A stretch of 64,000 bases of DNA from contig JNEN01001253.1 of assembly GCA_000697355.1 (NCBI GenBank), positions 1 to 64,000 on the forward strand, given 5' to 3'. A program made the position numbers and the translations under genes. The stretch comes from Syncephalastrum monosporum B8922. Its lineage: Eukaryota > Mucoromycota > Mucoromycetes > Mucorales > Syncephalastraceae. This document shows positions 44,340-56,484 of this stretch, piece by piece; position 1 is the first letter of the stretch; every line of letters begins with the position of its first letter. Below the pieces are notes generated by a model that saw only the letters and a program-made list of their open reading frames with translations, ran no database searches and was not told the DNA's origin.

Positions 44340-44370
44340 TGAATAATAACAATAATAATAATAATAATAG
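44340..44370. repeat. AAT/AAC trinucleotide microsatellite
   Basis: A run of ATAATAACAATAATAATAAT-type triplets lies in the short spacer before ARV1. Read in frame with ARV1 it would add an Asn run, but the true ARV1 start is the ATG at 44429. Confidence 0.8.
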
Positions 44371-44428
44371 CAGACTTCTTCATTTTTTATTCCTTCTTCG
44401 CTATTTCTGTCTTATTTCTCTCTTTCTC

Positions 44429-45385
44429 ATGCCGACATGTGTTGAATGCGGTGCTCCAGTCCGTACACTATATACTCAGTACAGCAAAGACAACATCCGC
44501 CTCACCTCATGCGTATGCTTTTCGTTACCGGTGGCTGCAACGCGCTCACTTATGTATTTGTTTTGTTTGTCAACAGGACGTGTGCAATGAGTTTGCGGAC
44601 AAGTACATTGAACATGACTTTGTCATCATCTTCATCGACATGCTCCTGCACAAACCGCAAGTGTACCGCCATTTACTGTTGAACCGGATATCCCAGACAA
44701 GAGAGGGAATTGAGCCAAACGTGCAAAGATTTGCCATTTTATTAATTCTCTTTGAAGTGTGTGAGTTTATTTCCGCGTTCTCGCCTTTTCCTAGTGTTCA
44801 CTCTGAAAAAAAAAAAAAAAATAGATATCAAATGGTTCCGTTTAGAGACTTACTACGCAGACCACGACACTGCCTTCATTCAGCGCCCGCTGTACTTCCA
44901 ATACTTTTATATCCTCGCTCTCTGCATTTTTGGTAATAACCATAAGATCGATCGGTCTTGTTTTATTTCTAACTCATTTGCCCAGAATTTATTACCTTTC
45001 ATCTGGCTGTGCGCTGCGCTGTCCGCTGGCATAATCCTCGCTATCGTCTCAACTACGTCTCCATGGCGCTGATAATATCGAGCTTTGGAAAGATGCTGCT
45101 AATTCTTATGGTGATATGGGACTACAAGCAACTCGAGTACTCTTGGCTTGTCAGTATCATCGTCCTGGCCTCCAACGTCGAGGCACTCTCAGGTAGCCAA
45201 ACCAATATACTTGCCTATTCAAATGTCACATTGATATGTTTCATGTAGTCTATCTGGGCCTCAGGTATAGGCGTGCACTGGCCATTATTCTGTTTGGCGT
45301 ATTATGCAAGGCATTCGCGCAGTTTATCTTTTTATCGTCCACGACCTCAGGTACCATTGCAGGCCTCACCTGGATTAGCTTGTAA
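44429..45385 (+). CDS. ARV1: ARV1 homologue, ER lipid-homeostasis membrane protein
   Basis: Five exons sum to exactly 240 codons (239 aa). The N-terminal Arv1 homology domain is intact: CVECGAPVRTLYTQYSKDNI, RLTSC, DVCNEFADKYIEHD, IFIDMLLHKPQVYRHLLLNR, with four zinc-type cysteines in two CxxC pairs. Hydrophobic helices follow (FQYFYILALCIF, MALIISSFGKMLLILMVI, WLVSIIVLASNVEAL, ALAIILFGVLCKAFAQFIFL). Arv1 acts in the ER on sterol and GPI-precursor handling. ATG 44429 matches the family start (MPTCVECG). It is convergent with the F-box/kelch gene (about 210 bp). Confidence 0.95.
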
Positions 45386-45596
45386 ATGCACATAAACAGA
45401 TCTATCCACATATACATGCATCGCAAATCTATTCGTCTGGTACATTGAGCCATGAATAATTTCCCGAACACAACACACTCCTTGACTATCGCTAATGCTG
45501 TTGCTACTGCTACATTACGAATTACTTTTTGTAGACGCGTAAAAGAAAAAAGACCAAAAAAGCAATCAAATGATATTGATAGGAAAAATCATAGTC

Positions 45597-47969
45597 TTAC
45601 ACATGTGGATGCCGGTTCAACCAGAGCTCCAGAACTAAGGGCTCCGAGGTGTAGTGTCTATTGCTTGCTTCACTGGGACGGAGAGAGTCGTCGCCAGATG
45701 AACCGGTTCGCAGGGAAGAGCCAGATTCGGGTATGTTCATCGGTGAGAGCGGATGCTGTTGCCCAAAGGACTCACCGCTTGTAGAGCTGCCACCGCTCTG
45801 ATAGCTGCCCGCCAACCCTTGCCGCCGCAAACTGGTCGGTGAGCTGGGCCCCACCATGTTCTCGTCTAGCGATGGGACATTTGTGTCGAGATAGCCATCG
45901 TAGTCGATTATCGGCCTACTTAGGTGGAATCGCCGCCGCTGGCGCTGCTGAAGGTTGCTCGGCCCAGGCTCATTCTCGTCGAGAGTCGCCATGGACGACG
46001 GGGACGCGGTAACGGGTGCCGCCGGCGCGGAAGGGACGTGGTGTAGCTGTGGGTTGGGCCGACTCATTGGGGAGGATGCCGATTTGCTGTGGATGGCGGC
46101 AGCGGACTGGGGTCGTTGTTGTTGCTGAGCCATCATGGCCGGTGAAGTATGCCGCAAAAAGGACGAAGAGGCGGTAGAGGATGCATTAGAGGAGCTGGAC
46201 GACGCCGCCGTATCCCAGGATACGTCCGAACCCCGTTGATCACGATGCACGCCGTTCTGTTGGTGAGGATGATGCTGCCGGCGTCGTTGAGGTGGCGGCT
46301 GCTGTAGGTGCCAGGAAGAGGGCGGACTGGCCAGCGGCGGGAGGTTATCGCTCATCGCGCTGCTTCCACCGGACGAGTCGGTAGCAGCTGCAAATATCTT
46401 TTGCTGCCCGAGAATAATTATTTTATGGCAACCGCCTTTGCTTTCATCGAGTAGAAAACCGGTGACGTCCTGTGGGTAGACGCTGTTGTCGTGCAGGGAA
46501 CCTGTTGTCATGGCAGACCAGTGTTTCCTCCGGATATTTAGTACGTCAATGTTTCGCATCGAGTGGACGTGAAGCACATTGTTATCTTCGCGGTCTTGCC
46601 GTACGGTCTGTCCACCAAGAACGAGCAGTTTATGGCCAACGACTACTAGGACACAGTTGAAGCGGTCGCGGGGCGGGTGGCCCGTGGTTTCGAGGATAAG
46701 ATCACGCTCGAGCGAGGTGGAGATACCTCCAGGGGTAGCGGTCGCGACGGCCGTGGCCGTGGCCGCGTTTGCCATGGCCGCGACAGCGGAATGGTTAGCG
46801 TCATTCTCGCTGTTGGTGATGGACATGTTGTCGTACGAGTCATCGCTTTGTGAGGCACCACGTCGTCGACGGTAATAGTAGGCTTCGGGATGATCGTACT
46901 TGTACCAGGTCAAGCTTGCACAGTCAAAGCGATAGAGGATATCATGAACCATAACACCTTCAGGTTGGCTCTGGCATCCACCAAATATGTACAGATCATT
47001 TTCCACCAGGGCAGAGGCATGGCTGTACCGTATGGGAGGGGTCTGTCTGAGGGTAGAGGGTGCGTGGATGCGTATGTGTGGGTGTGCTGATTCTGAAGTC
47101 GGGAATTTTGATCTGCGGTGCACTTACCCGCGTGTGCTGGGTTCCAACCAGGTGTTGGTGACCGTGTCGTAAAAGAACAAGTCGTTCTCACCTACATTAC
47201 GAGAGCGCCAAAAGAGACAAAAAAGGGTCAGTGTTCGTCGCATTGTTGTCAGAGCGGTCTCTTTACCTGGGGAATCTGGACACATGCCACCAAACATGAT
47301 CAAGTACCTGTCCTGCCAAACGTCGAGCGTGTGTTCGAAACGCGGTCGCGGCACGTGCATATTCTCGGCGTACTCGATTTCATAGAGATCCCATGTCGTC
47401 GTCTCAATCATATACATTGCGTCTGATAGTGTGGACGATAGCACGCGGCGCCCTCCAAACATGTAAATGCGCGTCCCCACTGCAGCGACAGGCGTCACGA
47501 TCGGATGGAACCGACTTTCCGGGATATGCGAGACCAGAGTATGTGGCATGGTATCCCACTGGCCCGAATCAATATCGTATACAAAGCAGACAGGGTCCAC
47601 TGTCATGAACGGCATATACAGCTTGTTGCCGATCTTGCAGAGCGAGCGGGGGTGGAAGACGGGCGGGATGACTTGCACGGTCGGAACACGCGTATCGGGT
47701 GGAGGGTGCAGGAGATGGTTGGGTTCGGCATGGGAGCTATCCGTCGTATTAATCATGCCATCCCAGTGGACCAAATGCGTAAAGTAATCCTGCCTCGGAT
47801 GGTCATGTTGCTGCTGCCACACGGCAGGCTCGAAGCTGAGTTCATAGCGCACAAGATTGTAAAACAAGCGGCACGTCTGCGCGAGGGCCGCAAGAGAGTA
47901 GGTATCAAGTTGCTCAAGAATAACGTGGAGGAGATCGATGCTGAGGCCATATATTGGGGACGGGGGCAT
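45597..47969 (-). CDS. F-box and kelch-repeat protein
   Basis: ATG 47969 starts an F-box (GLSIDLLHVILEQLDTYSLA, ALAQTCRLFYNLVRYELSFE, VWQQ). Kelch blades follow: NKLYMPFMTVDPVCFVYDID, GTRIYMFGGRRVLSS, PRFEHTLDVWQDRYLIMFGG, NDLFFYDTVTNTWLEPS, YSHASALVENDLYIFGG, VGHKLLVLGGQTVR. Two introns are clear (donors GTAAAG and GTAAGT). The last ~260 residues are disordered, Ser/Pro/Gln-rich. F-box/kelch proteins are typically SCF substrate receptors. The final blade is interrupted by an acidic Asn/Ala-rich insert. It has no relation to the F-box pair at 34.6-36.6 kb beyond the F-box itself. Confidence 0.88.
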
Positions 47970-49374
47970 CGCAGTGTTAACGGCAAATGTCCGGAGAGGC
48001 GGCTGAAAGAAGAAAAAGCTATCGCGCGTCGTGATAGGCTGCTTCCGCGTAAGAAATGGTATTGGCACACGGAGTAAGGGACGAACAACCTGTGACAAGT
48101 GACGTATGATCGACGACGCTTCAGTCGTTTATGAGGTAAGAGTCCTTTATAAAGGAGTCCTTGGCCACATAATAATGCAAATCTTTTTGTCCGAGGAAAT
48201 ACGAGCTTGCCATTTTTGGAAACGGATCCCAAATCGTTGGCTCAAGTAGCTAAATCGCCTTCCATGATATTCTATGAAATCGCTGCCCTGCCTCACTGAG
48301 CTACAAAAAAGCTTCCAGAGTTTTCTTGACGTGCGTCCCCTCGCTTTTCGTTGCAAAGTACCACCATGCGAAAAGGCACATATTGCATCATTTGTAGACA
48401 CTTTAAAATTTAACTTCATCCCATGTGCGTGGAATGACGTAGAAAATGTGGTCTAGGCGATGTTTAGGCATTGTTTCAACTCTTTCCCAGCAAGACTATA
48501 AGCTGATGATACCAGACGCGTGTTGAGCTCGAAAAAGCCGACTTCCATATTTTTCTTTTTTCTGTATGCCTTCACCTTCGACTTTCTTTTCCTTTCTTTC
48601 GATTACCTGTAGCGAAAGTCTAAGTTCCAGCCTAGCCACGCTTCAAACCTCCGGGGCCAGCCACTTGTCGGAAAAGCAAAAAGCACAGCCACCCTGTTGC
48701 TTTGGTCTGGCTTTTTACTGAATTATGACTTCTTTCATTCACTCACCACGTGTGTCAATCAGGCACGCAGCAACACATCGCAGTTTATCTTATTTTGCTT
48801 CGCGTCCTGCGCACGGGCACGCACACCCGCTGGCCTAATTTAGGGTTATAACTACGCTCTCTGCCTTTAGATCAGATAATCGAACACTTGTCTACGCGCA
48901 CTGCAGACCAAGTGTCCCAATCCCACAGGCCGGTATTTTTAGGCGCCCCCCCCCCACCCCAGCGTCTTCATCTGTTTGTTTTGCCAGTGCAAGGACTTGT
49001 CTCTCAAAATCAAAAGGGACATGGTATGTTATCGGTGATTTTTGAGACTGGCACGGGGCCATGAAGCGGATCGCTTATTTTTCCGGAGAGGACAGCATAA
49101 ATGGAGTAATATAGATAAACCGCCTGTACGGGGGTGGCCAAAAAAAAAAAAAAAGAAAAAAGGCTGGAGAAAGGCGGCGGGAGGTGAACAAGTGGGCAAA
49201 TTAGGTTGGCTGGACGAGCAGCGAAGGGTGGGAAAGTTGGGCGGTGATCACCCACTCAAAAGACAAAAGGCGCATGCATGCACCCACGTCTCCTTCCCTT
49301 TTTTATTTCTTTTTGCTCTTTGCCCTCTCCCTTTGCTTCTCACCAACACGCAACGCTCGCTTGCAAGAAAGAAG
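47970..49374. other. Divergent intergenic region
   Basis: About 1.4 kb between the F-box/kelch gene (minus) and the F-box gene (plus). It holds a perfect 14-bp TATA palindrome (48143-48156), a CACGTG E-box near 48747, C-runs at ~48949 and an A-run at 49140. There is no convincing additional gene. Confidence 0.55.
48143..48156. promoter_or_regulatory. Palindromic TATA element TCCTTTATAAAGGA
   Basis: TCCTTTATAAAGGA is its own reverse complement and contains TTTATAAAG on both strands. It lies 174 bp upstream of the F-box/kelch ATG and about 1.2 kb from the divergent gene, so it most likely serves the minus-strand gene. Confidence 0.4.
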
Positions 49375-50448
49375 ATGTCCTCCCCGCTGTCTGATCTGGC
49401 GCCTGAGCTGCTTCACGCCATATTCGCCTCAATGCCGCTGCCTGAAGTGTACCGCCTGCGCTCCGTCTGCCGGCTGTGGCAGTGCTTAGCCGAAGAGCAC
49501 ATATATATGAGCCTGCGATGCGGTCGCCATTGTGTGTCGATCAAGATTGGGGACAATGCCCGCCGAATGACCGTCCAGTTGGTGCCGTATGCGTTTGACC
49601 AGGCGAATCAGATAATCGAGTTTCGTCCCGCCTACTCGGCGCCGGTGCAGCTGACAAGCTGGTCGGCCTGTGCTCGTCGTATGCAAATCCATTGTAGCCA
49701 GTGGACACACCAGGACAACGTGCGACGCGGACCGTCCCTCACTGATTTGCAGTCGCTCAGCCTGCAGGACCAAGCCCAGGTGCTCTTCCACATGCATTAC
49801 AATCCGGCGCTGGAGCGTGTTTACGAGCTGCCTGCGGGCACGGACGTGAAGCGCACGAGGGAACGCTACGTGGGTGACAAGGGTTTGGTGCTCGCGCTCA
49901 GTTACCATCATCCACAGCATCAAGATCACACCTCACCAGCACAGCAAATTGGGTACCCCCAACCATCGGCATCGATGCCGCATATCAAGATTGAGTGGCT
50001 CCGGGTGACCTTGGCATGGGTCCTGTCGGGCATAAAACCTGACATTGCGCCGACGCAAATTTACCCTCAGCGTTACGCGCGCTTGGGCCACGCCCTCGCC
50101 CGCCACGGCTATTTCAAGTACGACCCACTCTCGGAGGTCGTCCTGTCTCATATCGTTCATCGTGACGACATGCACCACTCTAACGACATCGAGCTCGATC
50201 TCCTGGATTACGTTCAAGCACACACGCATGAGTGCCATACGCGCCTCTCAAGGCTGCAGCACATGCTCGAAGGCAGCGGTGTCGACTCGCGCGTCATCTG
50301 GAAATATACCTTTGCCAAATCCTATGTCATTGGAAATGGCTCACTGCTCGGCGAAGAGGACGTGGTCCGCCGGATACAAGATTCAGAAGAAGAATGGCGC
50401 CTCAAACAGCAGAGCCTTGCTCGCCGCATCGCCATCGTTCACGTCTAA
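49375..50448 (+). CDS. F-box protein of unknown target
   Basis: An intronless gene of 357 codons. The N-terminus is a clear F-box: LSDLAPELLHAIFASMPLPE, VYRLRSVCRLWQCLAEEHIY. The rest has no repeat I recognise. It contains a basic beta-rich section (CGRHCVSIKIGDNARRMTVQ), conserved-looking aromatic patches (IKIEWLRVTLAWVLSGIKPD) and a helical end with a polar C-terminus. It could be a fungus-specific SCF adaptor. ATG 49375 follows a pyrimidine-rich leader (GCTTGCAAGAAAGAAG), and the longer upstream frame runs through an A-rich, unlikely coding stretch. Confidence 0.8.
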   Translation: MSSPLSDLAPELLHAIFASMPLPEVYRLRSVCRLWQCLAEEHIYMSLRCGRHCVSIKIGDNARRMTVQLVPYAFDQANQIIEFRPAYSAPVQLTSWSACARRMQIHCSQWTHQDNVRRGPSLTDLQSLSLQDQAQVLFHMHYNPALERVYELPAGTDVKRTRERYVGDKGLVLALSYHHPQHQDHTSPAQQIGYPQPSASMPHIKIEWLRVTLAWVLSGIKPDIAPTQIYPQRYARLGHALARHGYFKYDPLSEVVLSHIVHRDDMHHSNDIELDLLDYVQAHTHECHTRLSRLQHMLEGSGVDSRVIWKYTFAKSYVIGNGSLLGEEDVVRRIQDSEEEWRLKQQSLARRIAIVHV

Positions 50449-50731
50449 CCCCAAAACGAACCATTCAAAGCAGCATTACTATTATGATTTCTATCTATTT
50501 TTGCATTCATTCTTCCAAAGTAATAATACCATCCATATGCAGTAAAACGCATTTTCATTATTCTTCCTGAAATACGGTCAAAGAAAGGGAGTCAGAAGGA
50601 GTGGTTAAAGCCTTTTAAGGCCAGATGCGACAATGATGGCTTTGTTCAATTAAAGATTTACATGGTTTATTTTCGTTTCTTTTCCACATAGCTCTCTTCC
50701 TCTTCTTGCTACTTCTTTATTTATCTTCAAG

Positions 50732-51390
50732 ATGATGCGACTCTTTTCTAGTCTTTTTGCTTTGGTGCTTGTTCTAGTTGGCTTTACCCTTGCAGACCAG
50801 ATCATATGGGACGAACCAGTGGACCATGCCGTCGTTCATGCGGGATCGCCCCTGAACATTCAATACCGAGGTCAGGCAGGAGCCACACTGCGCGCACACG
50901 TCTTCCTCCATTTCCCCCTCCCCGCCTCCGTGGGCGCTCACCATTGTTACTGTCCTCTATTTATTATGTAGTACACAAGAACGGCATGGCTCACCTTAAC
51001 TCGGCTGCACTCTTGTTGGCCAGGTAAAGAGATTCATCAGATCTTTCAAGGTCGGAGGGGGTATTGACATTCCAGTGAAAATTGAACAGTGATACGACGA
51101 ACCGGGTCGTCATGATCTTTCCAGAAGGTCTCTACAATGTATCAAGCAACGATCCGTCAGTGCAGTTTGTGTGGCGTATTCCGCGTGACATGGCCAGGGA
51201 CAATTATACCTTACGCGTGGCAGGGCCGTAAGTATATCACAAGATTTCCACTCTATCTGCACATATTAGGATACATCAGCTCACGCCATTCACGCATCCG
51301 TTCGCTAGGGCCTCATACCTTTGTTCCAGGAGCGGCGATGGTCGAGGTAAATGGAAACATGGATTCATATCAAAGAAGAATGTGTTGTAG
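50732..51390 (+). CDS. Small secreted Kre9/KNH-like protein
   Basis: About 150 aa from four exons. A signal peptide (LFSSLFALVLVLVGFTLADQ) leads into IIWDEPVDHAVVHAGSPLNI, QYR, VHKNGMAHLNSAALLLAS, DTTNRVVMIFPEGLYNVSSN and VQFVWRIPRDMARDNYTLRV. This is the beta-sandwich pattern of the Ser-Thr-rich GPI/Kre9 family (WxxP...G..L.I.Y ... WRIP.d...dNYTLRV). Introns: 50870-50971 (approx.), 51024-51089 and 51229-51308 (approx.). The last exon in the splice-consistent frame is short and basic and gives no GPI signal; in another frame it would read HTFVPGAAMVEVNG, which looks more domain-like, so the 3' structure is uncertain. Confidence 0.6.
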
Positions 51391-51631
51391 TAGCTGACCT
51401 GTATCAACCATGATGTGTACAGCTCCTTTTGGACAGTGCAAGACGGTGACAGAAGCGACAAGATCATTTACCATTGTCGAGCCATAATAATGAGAATGAT
51501 AGTGACATTAAATTATAAAAACCAAAATGTACTGCTTTCCCCCCTTTTTTTTTTTGTTTTTCTCTTTAATTATTTAAACCTTGTGTACTTTGTCAAGAAT
51601 GTAAGCATTCTTTTCCAGTACGTACGTACGT

Positions 51632-53557
51632 ATGACGACTCTCCGGCATAATAGCAGCACTGCCGAAACGAATGCCCTTGCCATGGAGCGATCGGTGACG
51701 CGTTTGCTGGCGACGACGAAAAAGTTGCTGCATGGCCTGACGGAATGGTCGAATGGACAAACCAGCCAGGACGCTGTGCGCCAAATACAGTCTGAACTGG
51801 AGACACACCTGGACGAGGCGTGCCAAGCACTCGAACAGTCAGGACGAGATATGAGGTAACATGGGAAAGGAGAGGAAAGAGAAAAGGGCGGGGCTATAAC
51901 TTTTCTCTATGTTTATATAGCATGATTCTGGGCGTGCCGGCCGCGCTACAGTCACACCTGAACGATATGCTCGCCTGCGAAGCGACTCCGGCCAGTTTGG
52001 AAGAGCACTTGCCAGGTATTCGTGACATTATCTTGAGGCTGCTCGAGTCTCTCAAGACGAACAAGGACCCAAAACCTCTCCAGCCCCGGCCCCGGCCCCG
52101 TCGTCGCCCTCAAGAGAAACAAAAGCAAGCAGAAGATCCATGTGAAGTCGCGCTGCATGCCCTGGAGACGAATGCCCGAGAGACACGACTAGGCGAGTCG
52201 CCACCCAAGAGCGCTTCACCCACTCGCCCGCCCAGAGCCCGCCCACCATCGACGACCACCACGCCGACCAGTCCCCATGCCCCGCTGACACCACCGCCTC
52301 GGCGTCGGCCTGTTTCCGAAGGCATGGTGCTGTTTCTCAAACGGGGCGACCAAGTAAAGAAATACGTGTACGACACAACTGCCCCCGTGACGCTCACCGG
52401 GCTGCACCAGGCTTTTGCAAGCAAATACGATGGCGCGGTGCAGGGCACTGTTTGGATCGCTGACCCCGCCACGCGTGTCATGTACGAACTGGAGGACATG
52501 CGGGATGTATTACCCCACACCATGCTGGAGCTGCGGGGTAAGAACAAAGACAAAGAAGTGCAAAGAGAGAGAAAAAACAAAAAAGCATGAAACGAAGCTT
52601 GTTGACAGTTTATCATTATTAGAAAGTCAGCAAGAAACGACGTCCGAACCCGCGCGTGCTCCTACAATGACTACGGACATTGCTATGACAGCTCTGTCGG
52701 AGAAGGAGACCGTACTAGCCATGAAGGCTCATATCAACGAACTGCGACACGATATGGACCACCTCCGCCAAGTCAGCCTAACCTATGAACAGGAGACACA
52801 TGACTTGATAGCGAAACTTCGATACCACCTTTCTGGGCAACAGCGGGCTGCCAAAACAGGCAAGAAACGGCAGCAGGAGCTCCAGGAACGCTGTGCAGCC
52901 ATCACACAACAGCTTCAAGAGTGCCAAGACACTGTGGAGGAGCTCAAGCTGGATGTGACGCAGCGCCGATGCCGACCGTCGTCAGCTCAGCTCGACCACT
53001 GTCAGGATGAAGTGAATCGCTTAATGCAGGAGCTATCAGAACTGCGGACGGATACACTCGACACGATCAAGCCGCAATGGAAGGCCGAGTGGGAGGTAGA
53101 GCTGCAAGCAATTGTGAGCGAGCAGCGGTTCCTGAAGGAGCGCGAAGGGTGGCTGCAAGATGCCGACGAGGATCTGCAAACCCTACTCGACGTGGTGGGC
53201 CAGCTGCGCAAAGTGGCAGAAATCCAGGAGAGGCATAAAACTCACGTGCAAGGGTGGATTCTCAAGCATGATGACGACATGGAGGACGCAGAAGAAGTAG
53301 GCTTTGACTCCGTGTTGCGGCAACTGGAAACGGTCGAAGTCGACCATGAACGACGTGTCAAGGCCCTGCAGCGGGCGGAGAAGATGCGCGCACGTGAGCT
53401 GGCCAGTCGCACGGATGACTTTGAAAAAGAGCTGTCGGCCTTTGTGGATAACAAGCGACTGAAACAAACAGGCGGGGCGGAGATGGCAGACCAGCTACGC
53501 AAACACAGGGACCAGCAAATTCTGAAGCAGCTATATCAAAATAACAATGACGTATGA
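51632..53557 (+). CDS. BUD6: Bud6/Aip3 actin-nucleation and polarity factor
   Basis: Three exons give about 590 aa. The N-terminal AIP3 domain is clear: MERSVTRLLATTKKLLHGLT, EWSNGQTSQDAVRQIQSELE, MILGVPAALQSHLNDML, LPGIRDIILRLLESLK. A Pro-rich linker follows, then FLKRGDQVKKYVYDTTAPVT, VWIADPATRVMYELEDMRDV, the second conserved block of Bud6. The C-terminal half is a long coiled coil (ELRHDMDHLRQVSLTYEQET, QRRCRPSSAQLDHCQDEVNR, WEVELQAIVSEQRFLKEREG) matching the Bud6 core/flank that binds formins and actin monomers. It acts at tips and septa. The start lies after a short (ACGT)n run. Confidence 0.92.
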
Positions 53558-53831
53558 CGCAGCTACTTTTGTCCATGACTGTCTGAGGGGTACCTGCGCA
53601 TGTTTTTATGTGTATGTGCGTGTGTGTGCGTATTCAAGAGGATTGGGTGTGGGGGTGCTGAGTTTCTCATTTGTGCCATGTAGCCAAAATGCTTCAAAAA
53701 AGTGAGGGGGTCCAAATTTAGGGGGGCCCTTCGGAGGCATTATTTTCTTAACTTGCCAAACCAAATCACAATTAATGGCTCATCAACAGGAACACCATTT
53801 CTGGCAAAGCCTGATGAACGACGTCCTCACC

Positions 53832-53840
53832 TATATAAAA
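53832..53840 (+). promoter_or_regulatory. TATA box of the Cys-rich mini-gene
   Basis: TATATAAAA lies 77 bp upstream of ATG 53909, with a pyrimidine-rich leader between. This is the spacing seen for the GPI protein gene and supports transcription of the short gene. Confidence 0.55.
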
Positions 53841-53908
53841 GCTCCCTTCTTTCATGCCGTCCCTGCCTTCTGTCACGCATTAATATTCTCTCTTGTATTA
53901 TATTCGAC

Positions 53909-54111
53909 ATGTGCCAAAACAACGCTCGCGCTTGCAACTCTGTTTCTACTACCTCCCCTCTTGTACCTACCTACTACTCGGGCTTCTGCCAATGCTGTGG
54001 TGTTGATATCACTCGCTTCAGGTACATTCAACTTCATATGCTCTATTCATGCGCTTCTCACGCATCATATATGACAGCCACGAGTTCTGGTGCCGGTACG
54101 CCAGAAGATAA
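53909..54111 (+). CDS. Tentative Cys-rich 48-aa protein
   Basis: Exon 1 (53909-54021) starts MCQNNARACNSV and runs to FCQCCGVDITRF. Intron 54022-54077 has GTACAT...GACAG borders with a branch-like element, and exon 2 ends HEFWCRYARR then TAA. The product has seven cysteines (CxCC, WCR) and could bind a metal ion. An alternative donor inside exon 2 (CCG|GTACGC, ~54095) joined to an acceptor near 54188 would extend the protein in a basic, Pro/Gln-rich frame, so the 3' end is uncertain. A TATA box and a leader precede it. No family is recognised. Confidence 0.4.
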
Positions 54112-56484
54112 ACTTAGCCGTCGACTTGTCTCTTCTATACTCTCCCTATCTCTCTCTCTCTCTTTGGTTACAAATCCACGCTGATAAGAACGACGGACGA
54201 CACTATCATACCTTTCGACCCACCACATCAATTACCGCTCTTCAAACAACATCAACCTTCGACCTCAGTTATCTCTCCAAAGTCACTCATTCGACCCTTC
54301 CGACGCGCATGCGCGCGTGTGTGCATACAACAATCACAATACCCACCACTTGATTTCCTATTCTTTATTCTTCCTTCGTTCCACAGTGCACCGCTGACAT
54401 TTATACACCCAAATGCTTTTCTAACCTGTCGACATTTCTATTCTTCTCTAACTCTCTTTGCCGCGTATATACCACCACCTACAATTGTTCTTCGCTACTA
54501 CTACTACACATATCTTTCCACTTATACATATGTACATAGAGCCCCCTTTCTTCTCGCCGCCTTCTGTTCTTTTGATTTCTTCGTTTCTGTGCCACCGGAT
54601 GGTTGTTCTCTTTATTCTATCTCTGCTCTTTCTCTATTCCCAACATTTTTTTATTGAGCCGCGCTCTCCCTCTCTATATGTATGTTCTCCTCTCTCTCTC
54701 TCTTTTTTTTTGGTTCTCGAAATATAAAGAAACTTGGCCAAACAACTTTTATATCCCAGTTTACTTTGTCTTACATGGAGAGCATCTCCGCCTCTGTTAT
54801 GCTGCCTCGTGATACGCCACAGGGTGGCTGCCACATGCAACACATTGTTAAGAAAGCTGTCCTCATTATGATGATAATTTCTGCACATTATTGAAAAGTC
54901 AACGCGCACGCGCACAGCTCCGCTTTGCGAGCACGCGAGGAAACAAGCAATTAATTACGTGAAGAGATCCATGTCAGTTTGACATGTCACACACAACCGA
55001 ACGACTTGTGTTTCTCGTGACAGAGGTGCTATAGCTAAAAATCACAACTCACGCCGATCCCTCCACTCCGATCACAGCAGCGCAGCGCAGCGCAGAAACT
55101 TTAATTCACTCATGTTTTGTTCTTTGCAGAAAAAGTACATATCAGAAAAAACATACAGCACACAGTGTATTCATTGTGCTAAAAAAAACACTCCAGAAGG
55201 TTTATCCCGCTGATACGGGAATGTCATTCCTGCCACTTCGATCTTGCGGGAAAATAAAAAAAGAGGAATAAGCCGACCAACAAATAAAAGATCTGGGTTA
55301 CTCGATTCGGTAGCGCGCACATATATCAATCTTTTTGTTTTCTTTATTTTCTTCCTTGCTCTCGCATGATGGCTCCCTAAATTGTGCATATACGTAGATT
55401 GCCAACATCACAGGCTAAAAAAAAGGTAGCGCGCTCGGTATGAATCGGGTACCTCGGATATAGGTTAGAGGATCATGACGAGGCTTACTATAGTTTGAAT
55501 TAGGTACGGACCCCTTATTTCGATCGTATATGTGTGCGTCCTGCTGTGCTGTGAGCGTTTGTGTAGCGATATGTGTCTGTATTGGCTCCTCGCTCTCCGA
55601 GCATAATGCATACATATATATGAACTGAATGCTAAGGAGAAATAAGAAGCACGTAACATGTAGAAGGGTATCCCAGATGAATGAGGCGGTTCCTCACGTT
55701 AAATTTCGGGACACGGGACCGCCAAACCCATGGCTGCTGTCAACAAGCCTGGCCAGACTCACCTATTGGCTCGCTATGATAATAAAAGAAAATGCAACAC
55801 TTAATTGCATTATTGAGTGATCCATTTGTTGATATGAGCGGAGTGATCCCAAATAAAATAAAAAAGCCGCGATTGGGAGGAACGTGAAATGTTTAGATGT
55901 TCCTTGCAGAAAAAAAAAGGGTTACTCGCGCGCAAGTGCAGCGCACGATTGTGCTAAAGACAAAAACGGGGGCTCAAAAGATCAAACTCGAGCAACTAGA
56001 AGCGACAATTTTTGGGAATGAGACATCGTGTCCTCATCCCATTTTTTTTTCTCACCTTGTTTAGCTGCACTCTTACCCATGCTAGTTCTGGCATGGTAGT
56101 GAGGTGACAAGATTTGTCTCGTAATGCAAGGAAACAGAAGTAGGATAAAGGGAGTATTTCTTTTTGTGTGCGCCAGGAAACATGTGTCAGGTCAACAATC
56201 AACAACAGCATCTCGTAGAGTATTCATAAACACACAACCCATACATAATACAGTTCTTGTAAACAAAACAAATACTGGGCAGGCAATGCACACGGGAAGA
56301 GGGGGACCCTGGCCATAGTAACACCATCACCATGCCACCACGGGACGCTGGCTATTTACTACTGCTGATCGTTGCGCATGACAACATGAATAGTCGGGTT
56401 TGGTCGTACAACGACAAGGTCTGAATTTTTTTGACGCGTGTGTCATCATACACCAGTTTTAATTTGTCTTTATATATGGGTGTG
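54112..56484. other. Intergenic region
   Basis: About 2.4 kb. The left part (54120-54720) is C/T-rich with CT microsatellites (54150-54166 and 54690-54705). A pentanucleotide GCAGC/CGCAG run lies at 55075-55095. The rest is AT-leaning with frequent stops. I found no further gene. A possible 3' extension of the mini-gene cannot be excluded. Confidence 0.5.

Noticed and set aside
44339..44428. Poly-Asn N-terminal extension of ARV1
   Set aside because: It is the translation of an AAT microsatellite. ARV1 proteins begin just before the first CxxC.
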